Assembly: GCA_028280505.1 (NCBI GenBank) | Contig: JANQLO010000084.1 | Coordinates: forward strand, 1-64,000 | Direction: 5' to 3' | Origin: Chromatiales bacterium | GTDB taxonomy: Bacteria; Pseudomonadota; Gammaproteobacteria; Chromatiales; Chromatiaceae | Length of the DNA stretch: 64,000 nt | Part shown: piece by piece, positions 24,986 through 34,755 of the stretch | Numbering within the stretch: position 1 is the stretch's first letter | Layout of the letters: each line of letters begins with the position of its first letter | Notes under the pieces: generated by a model | The model's input: the letters and a program-made list of their open reading frames with translations, nothing else | Database searches by the model: none | What the model was told of the DNA's origin: nothing | Position numbers and translations under genes: made by a program

Positions 24986-25261
24986 TCACGGATAGAACCC
25001 GCGCTCTTTTTTTGTGGCCTTACGAGCGGAAACAATACGAATGCTCTCGCCGTTTTCTCTCTCACAGTGACAGACGATCAAGACACGACTTTCATTGCTC
25101 ATACCGAGCATTATGAAGCGATCTTCCTCCGACGAATGTTCTTCATCATAGAACTGGACCGCATACTCATCGAAAAACACAGATTTCGCTTCTCTGAAAG
25201 AAACGCCGTGCTTTTTCTGATTTGCCCGATCCTTGGTATCGTGCCACTCAAACGTGATCAT
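24986..25261 (-). CDS. brnT: BrnT-type ribonuclease toxin
   Basis: 91 aa from the ATG at 25261 (MITFEWHDTKDRANQKKHGV), which is the canonical BrnT N-terminus; a frame starting at 25282 adds seven residues inside the promoter. Also typical: SFREAKSVFFD, the EERF-like SEEDRFIMLG and the C-terminal RIVSARKATKKER. BrnT is a RelE-fold RNase. No Shine-Dalgarno exists ahead of the ATG and the -10 box lies only 6 bases upstream, suggesting a leaderless mRNA. Confidence 0.9.
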   Translation of the reverse strand: MITFEWHDTKDRANQKKHGVSFREAKSVFFDEYAVQFYDEEHSSEEDRFIMLGMSNESRVLIVCHCERENGESIRIVSARKATKKERGFYP

Positions 25262-25295
25262 ACGTACAGTGTATGTACGCACATGGGGTTGTCAA
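25261..25295 (-). promoter_or_regulatory. brnTA promoter with overlapping palindromic operator
   Basis: On the minus strand: -35 TTGACA (25290-25295), 16-base spacer, -10 TACACT (25268-25273), then 6 bases to the brnT ATG. The perfect inverted repeat CGTACA-N5-TGTACG (25263-25279) covers the -10 box and is the expected site for a ribbon-helix-helix repressor such as BrnA. Confidence 0.7.
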
Positions 25296-25442
25296 GATTC
25301 AGCCCAACACTTACAGCAGCGACATATGAAGGATTACAATTGCGACATCACAAGTCACTACCGCATTCCAATTACGGCAACCAATCTAAGCGATAAACCC
25401 GGCCCTGCGAACGTCGCGGCCAACCAAACCGGAACCGCAAAG

Positions 25443-25481
25443 AAAAACCCACCAGTCCAGCTGAGATGCTGATCAGGCGGG
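25443..25481 (-). terminator. Terminator after tRNA-Lys
   Basis: Minus-strand stem CCCGCC (25476-25481) with GGTGGG (25448-25453), allowing one G-T pair, a smaller inner CAGC/GCTG stem, and a T5 run (25443-25447). It lies just downstream of the tRNA. Confidence 0.55.
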
Positions 25482-25489
25482 CTTTTGGA

Positions 25490-25565
25490 TGGTGGGTCGT
25501 GCAGGATTCGAACCTGCGACCAATTGATTAAAAGTCAACTGCTCTACCAACTGAGCTAACGACCC
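25490..25565 (-). tRNA. tRNA-Lys (anticodon TTT)
   Basis: 76 bases including an encoded CCA (25490-25492). Minus-strand reading: acceptor GGGTCGT pairs with ACGACCC; D-arm AGCTCAGTTGGTAGAGC; anticodon loop CTTTTAA with TTT; T-arm GCAGGTTCGAATCCTGC. All stems pair. The TA modules immediately downstream suggest this is an insertion hot spot. Confidence 0.97.
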
Positions 25566-25606
25566 GTATTCGGGAATCATCCGGCGGGGCGCCGGAAAGA
25601 CGCCGC

Positions 25607-25634
25607 ATTATACAGGACGGCCCGTTGCGCTCAA
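25607..25634 (-). promoter_or_regulatory. Sigma-70 promoter of tRNA-Lys
   Basis: -35 TTGAGC (25629-25634), 16-base spacer, perfect -10 TATAAT (25607-25612), followed by a GC-rich GCGGCG discriminator typical of stringently controlled stable-RNA promoters. Confidence 0.85.
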
Positions 25635-25651
25635 CCGGTTTGTGACAGCTT

Positions 25652-26914
25652 TCAGACGGCCTCCAGCTTGCGGAATTTCTCCGGCAACAGACGCAGATCG
25701 ACCAAGCCGGTGATCAACGCCTTGCCGACGCTGGCCTCGTCTTCGTAGACCATTTTGTAGTACTGCACCTTCATGGTCAGCGCGCTACCGAGGAAGATGG
25801 CGCCGAAGGTGAGAAACGAACCGAGCGCGAGGGTCGAGACGCCGGTGACCGCCTGGCCGATGGTGCAGCCCATCGCGAGGGTGCCGCCGAAGCCCATGAG
25901 CACCGCGCCGATCACGTGATTCAGCAGATCCCTGCCCGAGCTGAACCATTCGAGTCGGAAGCTGCGCGAGATCAAGGCCCATAGCAGCGAGCCGAGCACC
26001 ACGCCGGCGAAAGCCACCACGCCGAAGGTAAGCAAGGCACGCTCGAAACCGCCGGCGGCATATCCCAAAGTCTGCCCCATGGGATTGATGAAAGTGTACG
26101 ACTGCGGTGCCAATGGGCGGCCCTGGGCCGGTCTGCCCTCGTCGGAATCGGCCAGCATGTCCCATTCGGCATAGTAATCGGACAGGCTGAGTACGCCGTC
26201 TTCGGTGTCGACGCCGATATTGCTGGTGACGTACCAGGCGCCGAGCACGGCGAGCCCGACAACCAGGCCACCGAGGATGTTGTCGCGGCTGCCGCGAAAG
26301 TCGACCGATTTGAACGCGAACCCAATCAGTACGGCACCGAGCAACACGCCCAGGGCAACGCGTGCGACCGGCGCGGATTCACCGGCGATGAGGTAACCCA
26401 GATCCTGCGATTCACCCAGATCGATCGCCAGCGGGCGTATCCAGTCGAAGAACAATACGCTCATCAGGGTTTGATCGGAGCCCGGGAACGGGTTGAGCAT
26501 GAAATAGGCGATCACCCCGATGATGGCGAACACCAGGACCGATTTGAGATTGCCGCCGCCGATACGGATCAACGTTTTGTTGCCGCAACCGCTGGCCAGG
26601 GTCATGCCGATACCGAACAACAAACCGCCCAGTACGTTCTCGGCCCAGATCAGATTGCCGCCCCGGTAAGGCGGGAAACTGCCGCTGGCATCGACCATGC
26701 CGGCATATTCGAACAGCGCCACGCCGAGCAGCGCGACGGCAATGGCGAACAACCAGGCGCGCATACGGCCCGTGTCGCCCATGTTCACCAGATCGGATAC
26801 CGCGCCCATGGTGCAGAAGTTGGTCTTGTTGACTACCAGCCCCATGATCAGCGCGAGCACGAACACCGTCCACAGCAAGGCCGTTTGGGCCTCGACGAAA
26901 CCTTCGAACAACAT
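25652..26914 (-). CDS. YeeE/YedE (TsuA-like) thiosulfate/sulfur transporter
   Basis: 420 aa membrane protein with two homologous halves. The three functional cysteine sites of TsuA are present: NFCTMG near residue 33, SGCGNK near 109 and MGCTIGQ near 355, which pass thiosulfate by transient hydrogen bonds. A soluble loop around residues 240-280 (DTEDGVLSLSDYYAEWDML) separates the halves. A related cysteine-only role, selenium transport, is known in some YedE. No TusA/TsuB partner gene is adjacent. Monocistronic, minus strand, between tRNA-Lys and queC. Confidence 0.85.
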   Translation of the reverse strand: MLFEGFVEAQTALLWTVFVLALIMGLVVNKTNFCTMGAVSDLVNMGDTGRMRAWLFAIAVALLGVALFEYAGMVDASGSFPPYRGGNLIWAENVLGGLLFGIGMTLASGCGNKTLIRIGGGNLKSVLVFAIIGVIAYFMLNPFPGSDQTLMSVLFFDWIRPLAIDLGESQDLGYLIAGESAPVARVALGVLLGAVLIGFAFKSVDFRGSRDNILGGLVVGLAVLGAWYVTSNIGVDTEDGVLSLSDYYAEWDMLADSDEGRPAQGRPLAPQSYTFINPMGQTLGYAAGGFERALLTFGVVAFAGVVLGSLLWALISRSFRLEWFSSGRDLLNHVIGAVLMGFGGTLAMGCTIGQAVTGVSTLALGSFLTFGAIFLGSALTMKVQYYKMVYEDEASVGKALITGLVDLRLLPEKFRKLEAV

Positions 26915-26995
26915 CGCTCACCCTCCGTGACCGGTCGAATGACTGCCGCCGGTCTTTATCGTGCTAGGGAGAGTACCGAATCGGCCCGGAATCGG

Positions 26996-27679
26996 CTAGA
27001 CGCGATAGCGCGTCGGATCGGTGATACCGGCAGCGGCAAAGCCCTCGGCCCGTAAGCGACAGGAATCGCAGACGCCACAGGCCACGCCGTCGGCATCGGC
27101 CTGATAGCAAGAGACGGTCAGGCCGTAATCGACGCCCAGCGCACTACCGGCGCGGATGATTTCGGCCTTGCTCATCCGGATCAACGGCGCATGCACCTTG
27201 AAACGGCCGCCCTCGACACCGACCTTGGTCGCCAGATTGGCGAGTTGCTCGAAGGCCTCGATGAAAGCCGGGCGACAATCCGGATAGCCGGAATAATCGA
27301 CCGCGTTCACGCCGACGAACAGATCGGTCGCACCCAGCACTTCGGCCCAACCCAGCGCCAGGGCCAGAAACACCGTGTTGCGCGCCGGTACATAGGTCAC
27401 GGGGATGCCCTCGCCGCCGGCCTCCGGCACGTCGATCGCGCTGTCGGTCAATGCCGAGCCACCGATGACGTCCAGGGCCAACGGCAGTATCTTGTGCGCC
27501 ATCGCACCGCCGGCCTCGGCAACCCGTCGGGCGGCGTTCAGCTCGGCATGATGGCGTTGGCCGTAATCCAGGCTCAGCGCGTAACAGGCGTATCCCCGAT
27601 CGCGCGCGAGCGCCAATACCGTGGCTGAATCCAAGCCACCGGACAACAGAATTACCGCCTTGCGTTGTGGGTCGTTCAT
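26996..27679 (-). CDS. queC: 7-cyano-7-deazaguanine synthase (preQ0 synthase)
   Basis: 227 aa. PP-loop ATP pyrophosphatase motif [13 protein letters not shown] at the N-terminus and the C-terminal zinc site formed by CYQAD plus CGVCDSC. Converts 7-carboxy-7-deazaguanine to preQ0 with ammonia and two ATP, in queuosine tRNA modification. Overlaps the queE stop by 4 bases (ATGA). Last gene of the long tol-pal-que block. Confidence 0.96.
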   Translation of the reverse strand: MNDPQRKAVILLSGGLDSATVLALARDRGYACYALSLDYGQRHHAELNAARRVAEAGGAMAHKILPLALDVIGGSALTDSAIDVPEAGGEGIPVTYVPARNTVFLALALGWAEVLGATDLFVGVNAVDYSGYPDCRPAFIEAFEQLANLATKVGVEGGRFKVHAPLIRMSKAEIIRAGSALGVDYGLTVSCYQADADGVACGVCDSCRLRAEGFAAAGITDPTRYRV

Positions 27680-28317
27680 CGCCCCGGTTCGTTACCCCAG
27701 AGGATCTTGTGGAGTTGCAATTGGAATCTTACGTCGAGACGGTCGCGCAGTATCCATTCGGCCAGTAGTGCCGGCTCCAATTCACCGGCGACCGGCGAAA
27801 ACAACACGGTACAACGTTCGTTCAGAGCCCGGCGTTCGAGCTGTTCACGGCTCCAGCGATAATCGGCCTCGTCGCCGATCACGAACTTCACCTGATCGCG
27901 CGGCTTCAAGTGGTCGATATTGTCGTAAAGGTTCTTGTCCAGCTCGCCGGAACCCGGCGTCTTCAAATCCATGACGATCTCGACGCGCGGATCGACCGCC
28001 GCGATATCGAGCGCGCCGCTGGTCTCCAGCGATACCGCATAACCGGCATCGCACAAGGCGCCGAGCAGTGCGAGGCAATCCGGTTGCGCCAAGGGCTCGC
28101 CACCGGTCACGGTGACATGGCGCGCGCCGTATTGGGCGACCCGTTCGAGAATGGCGCCGATCTCCCACCAGTCGCCGCCCTTGAAGGCGTAGGCGGTATC
28201 GCAATAACCGCAGCGCAACGGGCAGCCGGTGAGGCGCACGAAGACCGTCGGCCAACCGATCGTGGCGGCCTCGCCCTGCAGGGAATGAAAAATCTCGGTG
28301 AGGCGAAGCCGCGCCAT
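27676..28317 (-). CDS. queE: 7-carboxy-7-deazaguanine synthase (radical SAM)
   Basis: 213 aa. The radical-SAM 4Fe-4S motif is [12 protein letters not shown] (C-x3-C-x2-C), the standard form. Other typical parts: [20 protein letters not shown] around the substrate pocket, [10 protein letters not shown] and MDLKTPGSG. Turns 6-carboxytetrahydropterin into CDG for queuosine. It follows cpoB by 32 bases, an arrangement usual in Pseudomonas-like tol-pal regions. Confidence 0.95.
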   Translation of the reverse strand: MARLRLTEIFHSLQGEAATIGWPTVFVRLTGCPLRCGYCDTAYAFKGGDWWEIGAILERVAQYGARHVTVTGGEPLAQPDCLALLGALCDAGYAVSLETSGALDIAAVDPRVEIVMDLKTPGSGELDKNLYDNIDHLKPRDQVKFVIGDEADYRWSREQLERRALNERCTVLFSPVAGELEPALLAEWILRDRLDVRFQLQLHKILWGNEPGR

Positions 28318-28349
28318 GACGTCGTCGGATGAGATCGAAGCGCGCGGCC

Positions 28350-29165
28350 TCAGGGGCCGAACTGCTTGAGACGCTGACGTGCCAATCCGGCCGCGGGGGA
28401 GTTGGGATAATCCTTCAACACGCGCTCATAGGCACTGCGTGCATCGGCGCGCTTGCCGGCGGCCTGGTGCAAACGCCCGATTTTGAACAGGGCACCGGGC
28501 GCCTTGGTGCTTTTGGGATGATCGCTCATCACCTTTTCGAACGCGGCCAATGCGGCGGCATTCCGTTGCGAAACATAGTGTGCCTCGCCGAGCCAGTACT
28601 GGGCGTTCGCCGCCAGCTCGTCTTGCGGATACTTTTCCAGGAAGGACTCGAAGGCCTTGGCCGATTCGGCATAGCGCTTCTGCTGCGGACTGAGCAACGC
28701 ATAAGCCGCCTGGTACTCGGCCTGGATCTGCGCCCGATCGACCGGGGCGGTCGGCTCCGGCGTCAGATCGGTGACCGGTGCCGGCGTGCCGCTCGGCGCA
28801 ACCGGTGCGGGAACGCGCGCGGTTTGATCGGAGGTGGCCGACGGTGCAGGTGCTGTCGCAGCTGGCGCCGGTGCGGGCTCGCTGCGCAGCGTACTGATAC
28901 GCTGATCGATATCCAGATAGATATCACGCTGCTTGCGCTTGAGCTGCTCGATTTCATAACCGAGCCGTTCGATCTCGCCGCGCAGCTGGCGATTTTCCCG
29001 TCGCATCTCATCCAATTGAAGGGTCAACTCGGTTACCCGGCCGGCCCTGCGTTCGAGCAGTTCGAGACGCTGCGTAAAAGACCCCTCGGCCGCCGGTGCG
29101 GTAACCGGTAAGGTCACCACCAGCAGGCCGAGTGAGATCGGAACGATGGAGCGCAAGGACTTCAT
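28350..29165 (-). CDS. cpoB: Cell division coordinator CpoB (YbgF), Tol-Pal associated
   Basis: 271 aa. ATG at 29165 preferred over an in-frame TTG two codons earlier. Signal peptide (SIVPISLGLLVVTLPVTAPA), trimerising coiled coil about residues 30-100 (LLERRAGRVTELTLQLDEM and following heptads), an Ala/Pro/Thr linker, then three TPR repeats (YQAAYALLSPQQKRYAESAK; YPQDELAANAQYWLGEAHY; STKAPGALFKIGRLHQ). Links peptidoglycan synthesis with outer-membrane constriction through TolA. Confidence 0.93.
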   Translation of the reverse strand: MKSLRSIVPISLGLLVVTLPVTAPAAEGSFTQRLELLERRAGRVTELTLQLDEMRRENRQLRGEIERLGYEIEQLKRKQRDIYLDIDQRISTLRSEPAPAPAATAPAPSATSDQTARVPAPVAPSGTPAPVTDLTPEPTAPVDRAQIQAEYQAAYALLSPQQKRYAESAKAFESFLEKYPQDELAANAQYWLGEAHYVSQRNAAALAAFEKVMSDHPKSTKAPGALFKIGRLHQAAGKRADARSAYERVLKDYPNSPAAGLARQRLKQFGP

Positions 29166-29180
29166 GCGCAATGAACGATC

Positions 29181-29699
29181 TTAGTAGACCAATACCGCGC
29201 GACGGTTCTCGGCCCACGACACATCGTCATGGCCCATCGCTGCCGGGCGCTCTTCACCATAGCTGATGGTATTGATCTGGGTGGAATCGACACCCTCCGC
29301 CTCGAGGAAACGCTTGACCGCATTGGCACGACGCTCACCCAGGCCGATGTTGTATTCACGCGAACCGCGCTCGTCGGCATGGCCTTCGACCAATACGGTG
29401 ACCGAGCGATTGCCGTTCAAATAGGCCGCATGGGCACGCAGCACATCGACGAATTCGCTGCGGATGGTGCTTTGATCGAAGTCGAAATAAATCGTCTTGG
29501 TGAACAGCAGGCTGTTCGGATTGTCCAGCGGATTGCCGGTCCAGGCGCCGCCGTCCCGGGCACCGCTGGTGCTGGCAGACGAACCACGATCTTCGACAGA
29601 CGCGCCGGAGGTATCTTCTTTGGTGCCAGTGGTGGTGCAACCGGCGAACAGTAGCACCGACATGACGACGGCCAACCAGGCCGAACTTTGGAATTTCAT
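29181..29699 (-). CDS. pal: Peptidoglycan-associated lipoprotein
   Basis: 172 aa. Lipoprotein signal with lipobox FAGC, a Ser/Gly-rich linker, then the OmpA-like peptidoglycan-binding domain (YFDFDQSTIRSEF; GHADERGSREYN; ERRANAVKRFLEAEGVD). Anchors the outer membrane to peptidoglycan and pairs with TolB. The stop of tolB directly abuts its ATG and the ribosome site AGGAGAGG lies in the tolB tail. Confidence 0.97.
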   Translation of the reverse strand: MKFQSSAWLAVVMSVLLFAGCTTTGTKEDTSGASVEDRGSSASTSGARDGGAWTGNPLDNPNSLLFTKTIYFDFDQSTIRSEFVDVLRAHAAYLNGNRSVTVLVEGHADERGSREYNIGLGERRANAVKRFLEAEGVDSTQINTISYGEERPAAMGHDDVSWAENRRAVLVY

Positions 29700-31010
29700 C
29701 TAACGATTCCTCTCCTGATGGTGATAGGGCGACCATACGGGTTCTCGAACATCGCCTTGTTGTAAACGAAGACGTTGCTGAACTCGACCATCGGTCGATA
29801 CAGCAGCGAGCACTCCCCTGCCGTTGATCTGTGATGCGTAAATTAGCATGGCGCCATTTGGGGCGAAACTGGGCGATTCATCAAGTCGACCAGTACTCAT
29901 AACGCGAAAGTCGCGTGTTTGCAGATCCAAAGTAGCGATTCGGTACTGACCACCGACCCGTGTAACCATGGTAAGCATACGCCCGTTTGGCGAGAAAGAC
30001 GCGCGGGCATTGTATTCCCCTTCGAACGATACCCGCGTCGCAGGACCACCGGAAACCGGTACCCGATAGATCTGCGGCTGACCGCCACGGTCCGATGTGA
30101 ACACCAGCGATTTCCCATCCGGCGCCCAGGCCGGTTCGGTATCGATGGCCCAATGCCGGGTCAAAGGACGCAGGCTACGCCGCGCGACATCCATGACGAA
30201 GATATCCGGATTGCCGTCCTTCGACAGCGTCAACGCCAGATAACGCCCATCGGGCGACCAGGCCGGCGCACCATTGATGCCTTTGAACGAGGTCAGCTTC
30301 TGACGGTTGCCGGTGAAGACTTCCTGCACCCAGACCGACGGCTGCGCGTTCTCGAACGAGACATAGGCCAGCTTGCGACCGTCCGGCGACCAGGCCGGCG
30401 ACATGATGGGCTCATCCGACGACACGATGGTCTGCGGGTTATAACCATCGGCATCGGCGATACGCAGCTCGATTCTTTCTTTGTCCTGGCCGGTACGCAC
30501 CGAGGTGACATAGGCGATGCGGGTGGCGAAGGCGCCCGGCTGACCGGTCAGGGTTTCATAAATGATGTCGGCAATATGGTGGGCGGTGGCGCGCAGATCG
30601 CGGGCCGTGGTCGGCATGCTGTAACCGGTGATCTGTTCGCCGCGGAACACGTCGTATAAAAAGAACTTCACCAGATAGCCGCCCGGACCGTTCGGGCTGA
30701 CCTCGCCGATCACCAGGTTCTCGACGTTCAGCGCACGCCAATCACGGAAATCGACATCTTCACCACGACTCGGGCGCGACAACATCTCGTTGACCGGTAG
30801 CGGTTTGAAACGGCCGCTGCGTTGCAGATCGGCAGACACCACACCGCCGACTTCATGCGCCGGCGGCTTGGCGGCCTCGCCACGCCAGGCAAAAGGCACC
30901 ACGGCAATCGGCAAGGCGCCTTCGAGCCCCTGGGTGATCTCGATCGTGAGCGTTGCATGCGCCGGCAACACCGAACCGACCAGCAAAAACAGAATAAACA
31001 GTCTCTTCAT
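29700..31010 (-). CDS. tolB: Tol-Pal periplasmic protein TolB
   Basis: 436 aa. Signal peptide [20 protein letters not shown]-terminal alpha/beta domain (about 25-160) and a six-bladed beta-propeller with repeated SPDGR(K/Y)LA motifs ([79 protein letters not shown]). Interacts with Pal and TolA. Between tolA and pal as usual. Confidence 0.97.
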   Translation of the reverse strand: MKRLFILFLLVGSVLPAHATLTIEITQGLEGALPIAVVPFAWRGEAAKPPAHEVGGVVSADLQRSGRFKPLPVNEMLSRPSRGEDVDFRDWRALNVENLVIGEVSPNGPGGYLVKFFLYDVFRGEQITGYSMPTTARDLRATAHHIADIIYETLTGQPGAFATRIAYVTSVRTGQDKERIELRIADADGYNPQTIVSSDEPIMSPAWSPDGRKLAYVSFENAQPSVWVQEVFTGNRQKLTSFKGINGAPAWSPDGRYLALTLSKDGNPDIFVMDVARRSLRPLTRHWAIDTEPAWAPDGKSLVFTSDRGGQPQIYRVPVSGGPATRVSFEGEYNARASFSPNGRMLTMVTRVGGQYRIATLDLQTRDFRVMSTGRLDESPSFAPNGAMLIYASQINGRGVLAAVSTDGRVQQRLRLQQGDVREPVWSPYHHQERNR

Positions 31011-31022
31011 AGCATTTACAGC

Positions 31023-31994
31023 TCAGTTGCCGGGTTCAAATACGAATTCGATTTCACGGAACTGCGCCAGCAGGCGTTGCGACGTGGGCATGGGCAATGG
31101 ATCTGCCTTACGCACCGCGGCCTCGACAGATCGATCGAAGGATATGTTGCCGCTGGACTTTACCACGTTAACCAATAAAACCGATCCACTGCTGCCCAAC
31201 CTCACCCGCACGGTACAGCGCAGTCCCTGCTCGCCGGTGCCCGGCGGCTTCAGCCAGTTGCGCTCGACCTTGGCGCGAATCCGGGACACCACCAGGGCCT
31301 TCTCCGACGCATCCTGCTCGGCCTGGAACTGGGCCGCCAGTTCCGCTTCGCGGGCCTCGCGATCGGCCTTCGCCTTGGCCTCGGCCGCTGCCTTGCGTTT
31401 ACGTTCGGCCTCGGCCTTCTCTCGTGCGATCCGTTCCTTTTCGGCCTTTGCCTTGGCCTCCGCTTCGGCCTTTTTACGGGCCGCCTCGGCTTCCTTGCGC
31501 TTCTTTTCTTCGGCCTTGCGCCTGGCCGCGAGTTCCGCCTGGCGTTTCTTTTCTTCGGCCTGTTTCTTTTTCTTCTCTTCCTCCTTGCGTTTCTGCTCGG
31601 CGATGCGACGCTTTTCGGCCTCGACGCGCTTTTTCTCCTCGGCCTTTTTGCGCGCCGCTTCCTTTTCACGCTGCTTGCGTTGCTCTTCGAGCTCGGCCAG
31701 CTTGCGCTTTTCCTCGGCACGGCGCTTTTTCAAGGCCTCGAGTTTTTCCTCTTCGGCGCGCTTCGCCGCGGCGGCCGCTTCGACCTTGGCGCGTTCCTCG
31801 GCCTTGAGTTTCTCCTGTTCGGCCTCGAGCTTGCGCTGATCGACCAACTGCGCCTGCACGACCTGTACGTCCCCGCCGATCGGCTTGACCTCGTCGCGCC
31901 AATCGACCTCCAAAATCAAAAACACGCCCAGGGCCACGTGCAGCAGAATCGCCAACACCAGGGCCACCGGATTACGTCGCAACACCGCCAACAC
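31023..31994 (-). CDS. tolA: TolA, energy-coupling protein of the Tol-Pal system
   Basis: 323 aa. One N-terminal membrane helix (NPVALVLAILLHVALGVFLIL), then a long Lys/Ala/Glu-rich helical domain of about 170 residues with many KAEEK(K/R) repeats, and a C-terminal globular domain with the two cysteine-free but conserved segments WLKPPGTGEQGL and LLVNVVKSSGN. Spans the periplasm from TolQR to TolB/Pal. The repetitive region may vary in length between strains. Confidence 0.96.
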   Translation of the reverse strand: MLAVLRRNPVALVLAILLHVALGVFLILEVDWRDEVKPIGGDVQVVQAQLVDQRKLEAEQEKLKAEERAKVEAAAAAKRAEEEKLEALKKRRAEEKRKLAELEEQRKQREKEAARKKAEEKKRVEAEKRRIAEQKRKEEEKKKKQAEEKKRQAELAARRKAEEKKRKEAEAARKKAEAEAKAKAEKERIAREKAEAERKRKAAAEAKAKADREAREAELAAQFQAEQDASEKALVVSRIRAKVERNWLKPPGTGEQGLRCTVRVRLGSSGSVLLVNVVKSSGNISFDRSVEAAVRKADPLPMPTSQRLLAQFREIEFVFEPGN

Positions 31995-32004
31995 GATAGT
32001 GGCC

Positions 32005-32433
32005 CTAACGCTCCTCGGGCGGCTGAGTGATCAAGCCGACGCTCGGCGCGCCCGCCTGCTGCAAGATGACCATGGCCGCGACCACCTCTTCGTAGACCAC
32101 GTTCTTGTCGCCCTTGATCAAGACCGGAATACCCGGGTTGTTTTTGATCAGCGCCGTACTCTTGAGCAGCAGCTCATCGTGATCGACGAATTGGGTACGG
32201 TCATCGTCGTAGGTAATCGACAGCCGCCCGTCGCTTTCGACGCCGATCACCAGCGGCCGTTTGGCCTCGTCTTCCATCGGCTTGGCGTCGGCCTCGACCA
32301 GATCGACCCTGACACCCTGCGTGAGCAGCGGCGCGGTGATCATGAAGATCACCAGCAGCACCAACATCACGTCGATGTAAGGCACGACATTGATCTCGGA
32401 GATCGGCCGGCGGGTTTTCTGTTTATGCGCCAT
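32005..32433 (-). CDS. tolR: TolR, ExbD-family motor subunit
   Basis: 142 aa. Short cytoplasmic N-terminus (MAHKQKTRRPISEINVVPYI) and one transmembrane helix with the proton-carrying aspartate in the PYIDVMLVLLVIFM motif, then a periplasmic domain with the family segment ALIKNNPGIPVLIKGDKNV. Forms the TolQ5R2 proton channel. The gap of 42 bases to tolQ is short; co-transcribed. Confidence 0.96.
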   Translation of the reverse strand: MAHKQKTRRPISEINVVPYIDVMLVLLVIFMITAPLLTQGVRVDLVEADAKPMEDEAKRPLVIGVESDGRLSITYDDDRTQFVDHDELLLKSTALIKNNPGIPVLIKGDKNVVYEEVVAAMVILQQAGAPSVGLITQPPEER

Positions 32434-32475
32434 GGGCCCGCCCGTTACCGGTGTTTTGCATCGTCGGCCCGCCCA

Positions 32476-33168
32476 TCAACGTTTCCGGGTACGGCTGTGT
32501 GCCTGACGTTGCAGTATGTTCGAAAACTCCTCGACGAAATCGTCATAACGGTTTTCCAGGCGCTGTACCGCGTTGGCATAGCGGTTGTACGCCACCACCG
32601 CCGGGATGGCAGCAAACAGGCCCATGGCGGTCGCGATCAAGGCCTCGGCAATCCCTGGCGCGACCAGGTTCAGGGTGGCCTGTTTGACGTTACCCAGGGC
32701 CTGGAAGGCATTCATGATGCCCCAGACCGTACCGAACAGCCCGATATAGGGACTGGTCGATCCGACCGTGGCCAAAAACGGCAGATGATGTTCCAGGGTA
32801 TCCATCTCGCGACTGAGCGCGACCCGCATCGCCCGGCGCGCGCCCTCGACCAACGCCATCGGATCGGCGCCGGCATTTTCTCTCAGGCGCGCGAACTCGC
32901 GAAAACCGGCGTGAAAAATCGCGCTGCTGCCGCGCAGGGCCTCGCGCTCGCGATCGACCGCACGATAGAGATCGCCCAGATCGCCGCCGGACCAGAAGCG
33001 ATTCTCGAACTCCTCGGCCTCGCGCTGGGCTTTCTTCAACACCCGCGAGCGATCGAAAATGATGGTCCAGGAGAGAACCGACGCCAGTACCAGTATCGCC
33101 ATGACCAGCTGAACCACCACGCTGGCATTGGCAATCAGGGCGATAAAAGACAAATCACTGGTGTGCAT
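32476..33168 (-). CDS. tolQ: TolQ, ExbB/MotA-family motor subunit
   Basis: 230 aa with three transmembrane helices (ASVVVQLVMAILVLASVLSW; GSTSPYIGLFGTVWGIMNAF; ALIATAMGLFAAIPAVVAYN). The second and third carry the conserved residues lining the TolR channel. Start overlaps the end of ybgC by 14 bases. Energises the Tol-Pal system with the proton gradient. Confidence 0.97.
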   Translation of the reverse strand: MHTSDLSFIALIANASVVVQLVMAILVLASVLSWTIIFDRSRVLKKAQREAEEFENRFWSGGDLGDLYRAVDREREALRGSSAIFHAGFREFARLRENAGADPMALVEGARRAMRVALSREMDTLEHHLPFLATVGSTSPYIGLFGTVWGIMNAFQALGNVKQATLNLVAPGIAEALIATAMGLFAAIPAVVAYNRYANAVQRLENRYDDFVEEFSNILQRQAHSRTRKR

Positions 33169-33604
33169 CGATAGCTTCCCGGATGTCGACCGGTATCGCG
33201 ACCGGTCGGAATTTCTCTTTGTCCAGGCACACCACCTTTACCTTGGCCTCGGTGAGGACCCGGTCCGGTGTGCGCAGCAGGCGTTGATGAAAGGTGATAC
33301 TGACCTTGCTGAGCGCCGCGATCTCGACCTGCACCACCAGGGCATCGTCGAAGCGCGCCGGCACAAGATAGTCGATTTCGACATGACGAACCGCGAACAC
33401 GATCCCGGAGTCGCGCATTAATTGCTCCTGACCGAAGCCGAGGTGCCGTAACCACTCGGTGCGACCGCGTTCCAGGTATTTGAGGTAGTTGGCGTAATAC
33501 ACGACGCCGCCGGCGTCCGTGTCCTCGTAGTACACACGTACCGGCCACTCGAATCGTCTCAACTTATTGTCCTGCTCTGATCGAATCGTCCGCCCAAAGT
33601 TCAA
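33155..33604 (-). CDS. ybgC: Tol-Pal associated acyl-CoA thioesterase
   Basis: 149 aa hotdog-fold protein with the 4HBT active-site signature [22 protein letters not shown], the aspartate in EDTDAGG being catalytic. Hydrolyses acyl-CoA or acyl-ACP thioesters in the cytoplasm. Overlaps ruvB by 4 bases at one end and tolQ by 14 at the other. Standard first gene of the tol-pal operon. Confidence 0.95.
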   Translation of the reverse strand: MNFGRTIRSEQDNKLRRFEWPVRVYYEDTDAGGVVYYANYLKYLERGRTEWLRHLGFGQEQLMRDSGIVFAVRHVEIDYLVPARFDDALVVQVEIAALSKVSITFHQRLLRTPDRVLTEAKVKVVCLDKEKFRPVAIPVDIREAIDAHQ

Positions 33605-34647
33605 TCGTCTGCGAGATCGGCGAACAAATCCGGCGCATCGCCGGTCTTGGGCGGATTGAGCCCGAAGTGCAGATAGGATGCCCGGGTCGCCATACGTCCA
33701 CGCGGTGTGCGCATCAAATAGCCCTGCTGGATCAGATAGGGTTCGAGCACGTCCTCGATGGTGCCCCGCTCTTCGCCGATCGCCGCCGCCAGATTGTCCA
33801 GACCGACCGGGCCGCCATCAAATTTCTCGATCACCGCCTGCAGCAGGCGCCGATCCATTTGATCGAAACCATGGGCATCGACCTTGAGCATACCGAGCGC
33901 GGCATCGGCGACCGCACGATCGACCCGTCCGTCGGTCTTCACCTGGGCATAATCGCGCACCCGGCGCAGCAGTCGATTGGCGATACGCGGCGTGCCGCGT
34001 GAACGGCGAGCGATCTCCGTCGCCCCGTCGGTTTCGATATCGACCCCGAGGATACCGGCCGAACGGGTGACGATACGCGCCAGCTCGGCCTCCGAGTAAA
34101 ACTCCAGGCGTTGCACGATGCCGAAGCGATCGCGTAACGGCGAGGTCAGCAGGCCGGCACGGGTGGTCGCACCGACCAGGGTGAAGGGCGGCAGATCGAC
34201 CTTGATCGAACGCGCCGCCGGGCCTTCGCCGATCATGATGTCGAGCTGGTAATCCTCCATCGCCGGATAAAGCACCTCTTCGACCACCGGGCTGAGGCGA
34301 TGGATCTCGTCGACGAACAGCACGTCGTGGGGTTCGAGATTGGTCAGCAACGCCGCCAGATCGCCCGGACGTTCCAGCACCGGCCCGGAGGTTTGACGCA
34401 GGCTCACGCCCATTTCGTTGGCGATGATGTGCGACAGCGTGGTCTTGCCCAGGCCGGGCGGGCCGAAGATCAGTACATGATCGAGCGCCTCGCCGCGATC
34501 GCGCGCCGCAGGAATAAAGATCTCCATTTGCTCGCGCACGGCCGGCTGGCCGACGTACTCGGCCAGCGTCTTGGGTCGGATGGCGCGATCGATCGCGGCA
34601 TCGTCGTCGGCAGACTGGGCGGAGATGAGACGGTCGGCGTCTTGCAT
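33601..34647 (-). CDS. ruvB: Holliday junction branch-migration ATPase RuvB
   Basis: 348 aa from the ATG at 34647 ([11 protein letters not shown]), the usual RuvB length; a longer frame adds 21 atypical residues. Walker [20 protein letters not shown], Walker [12 protein letters not shown], sensor-1 [19 protein letters not shown]-terminal winged helix with [17 protein letters not shown]. Drives branch migration with RuvA. Co-transcribed with ruvA (108-base gap) and ybgC. Confidence 0.97.
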   Translation of the reverse strand: MQDADRLISAQSADDDAAIDRAIRPKTLAEYVGQPAVREQMEIFIPAARDRGEALDHVLIFGPPGLGKTTLSHIIANEMGVSLRQTSGPVLERPGDLAALLTNLEPHDVLFVDEIHRLSPVVEEVLYPAMEDYQLDIMIGEGPAARSIKVDLPPFTLVGATTRAGLLTSPLRDRFGIVQRLEFYSEAELARIVTRSAGILGVDIETDGATEIARRSRGTPRIANRLLRRVRDYAQVKTDGRVDRAVADAALGMLKVDAHGFDQMDRRLLQAVIEKFDGGPVGLDNLAAAIGEERGTIEDVLEPYLIQQGYLMRTPRGRMATRASYLHFGLNPPKTGDAPDLFADLADD

Positions 34648-34755
34648 CGGGGGATTATGGATGAACTGGGACCCGGCTTCGAGTGTTGAAATGAGGCAGA
34701 TTGCGGGCAATCCCGACCGTATGACAGAAAACCCCGCGATATGGGCGAAACGGCG

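Noticed and set aside
25493..25565. tRNA 3' end duplicated as attachment site
   Set aside because: No second copy of the T-arm/acceptor sequence was seen in the window.
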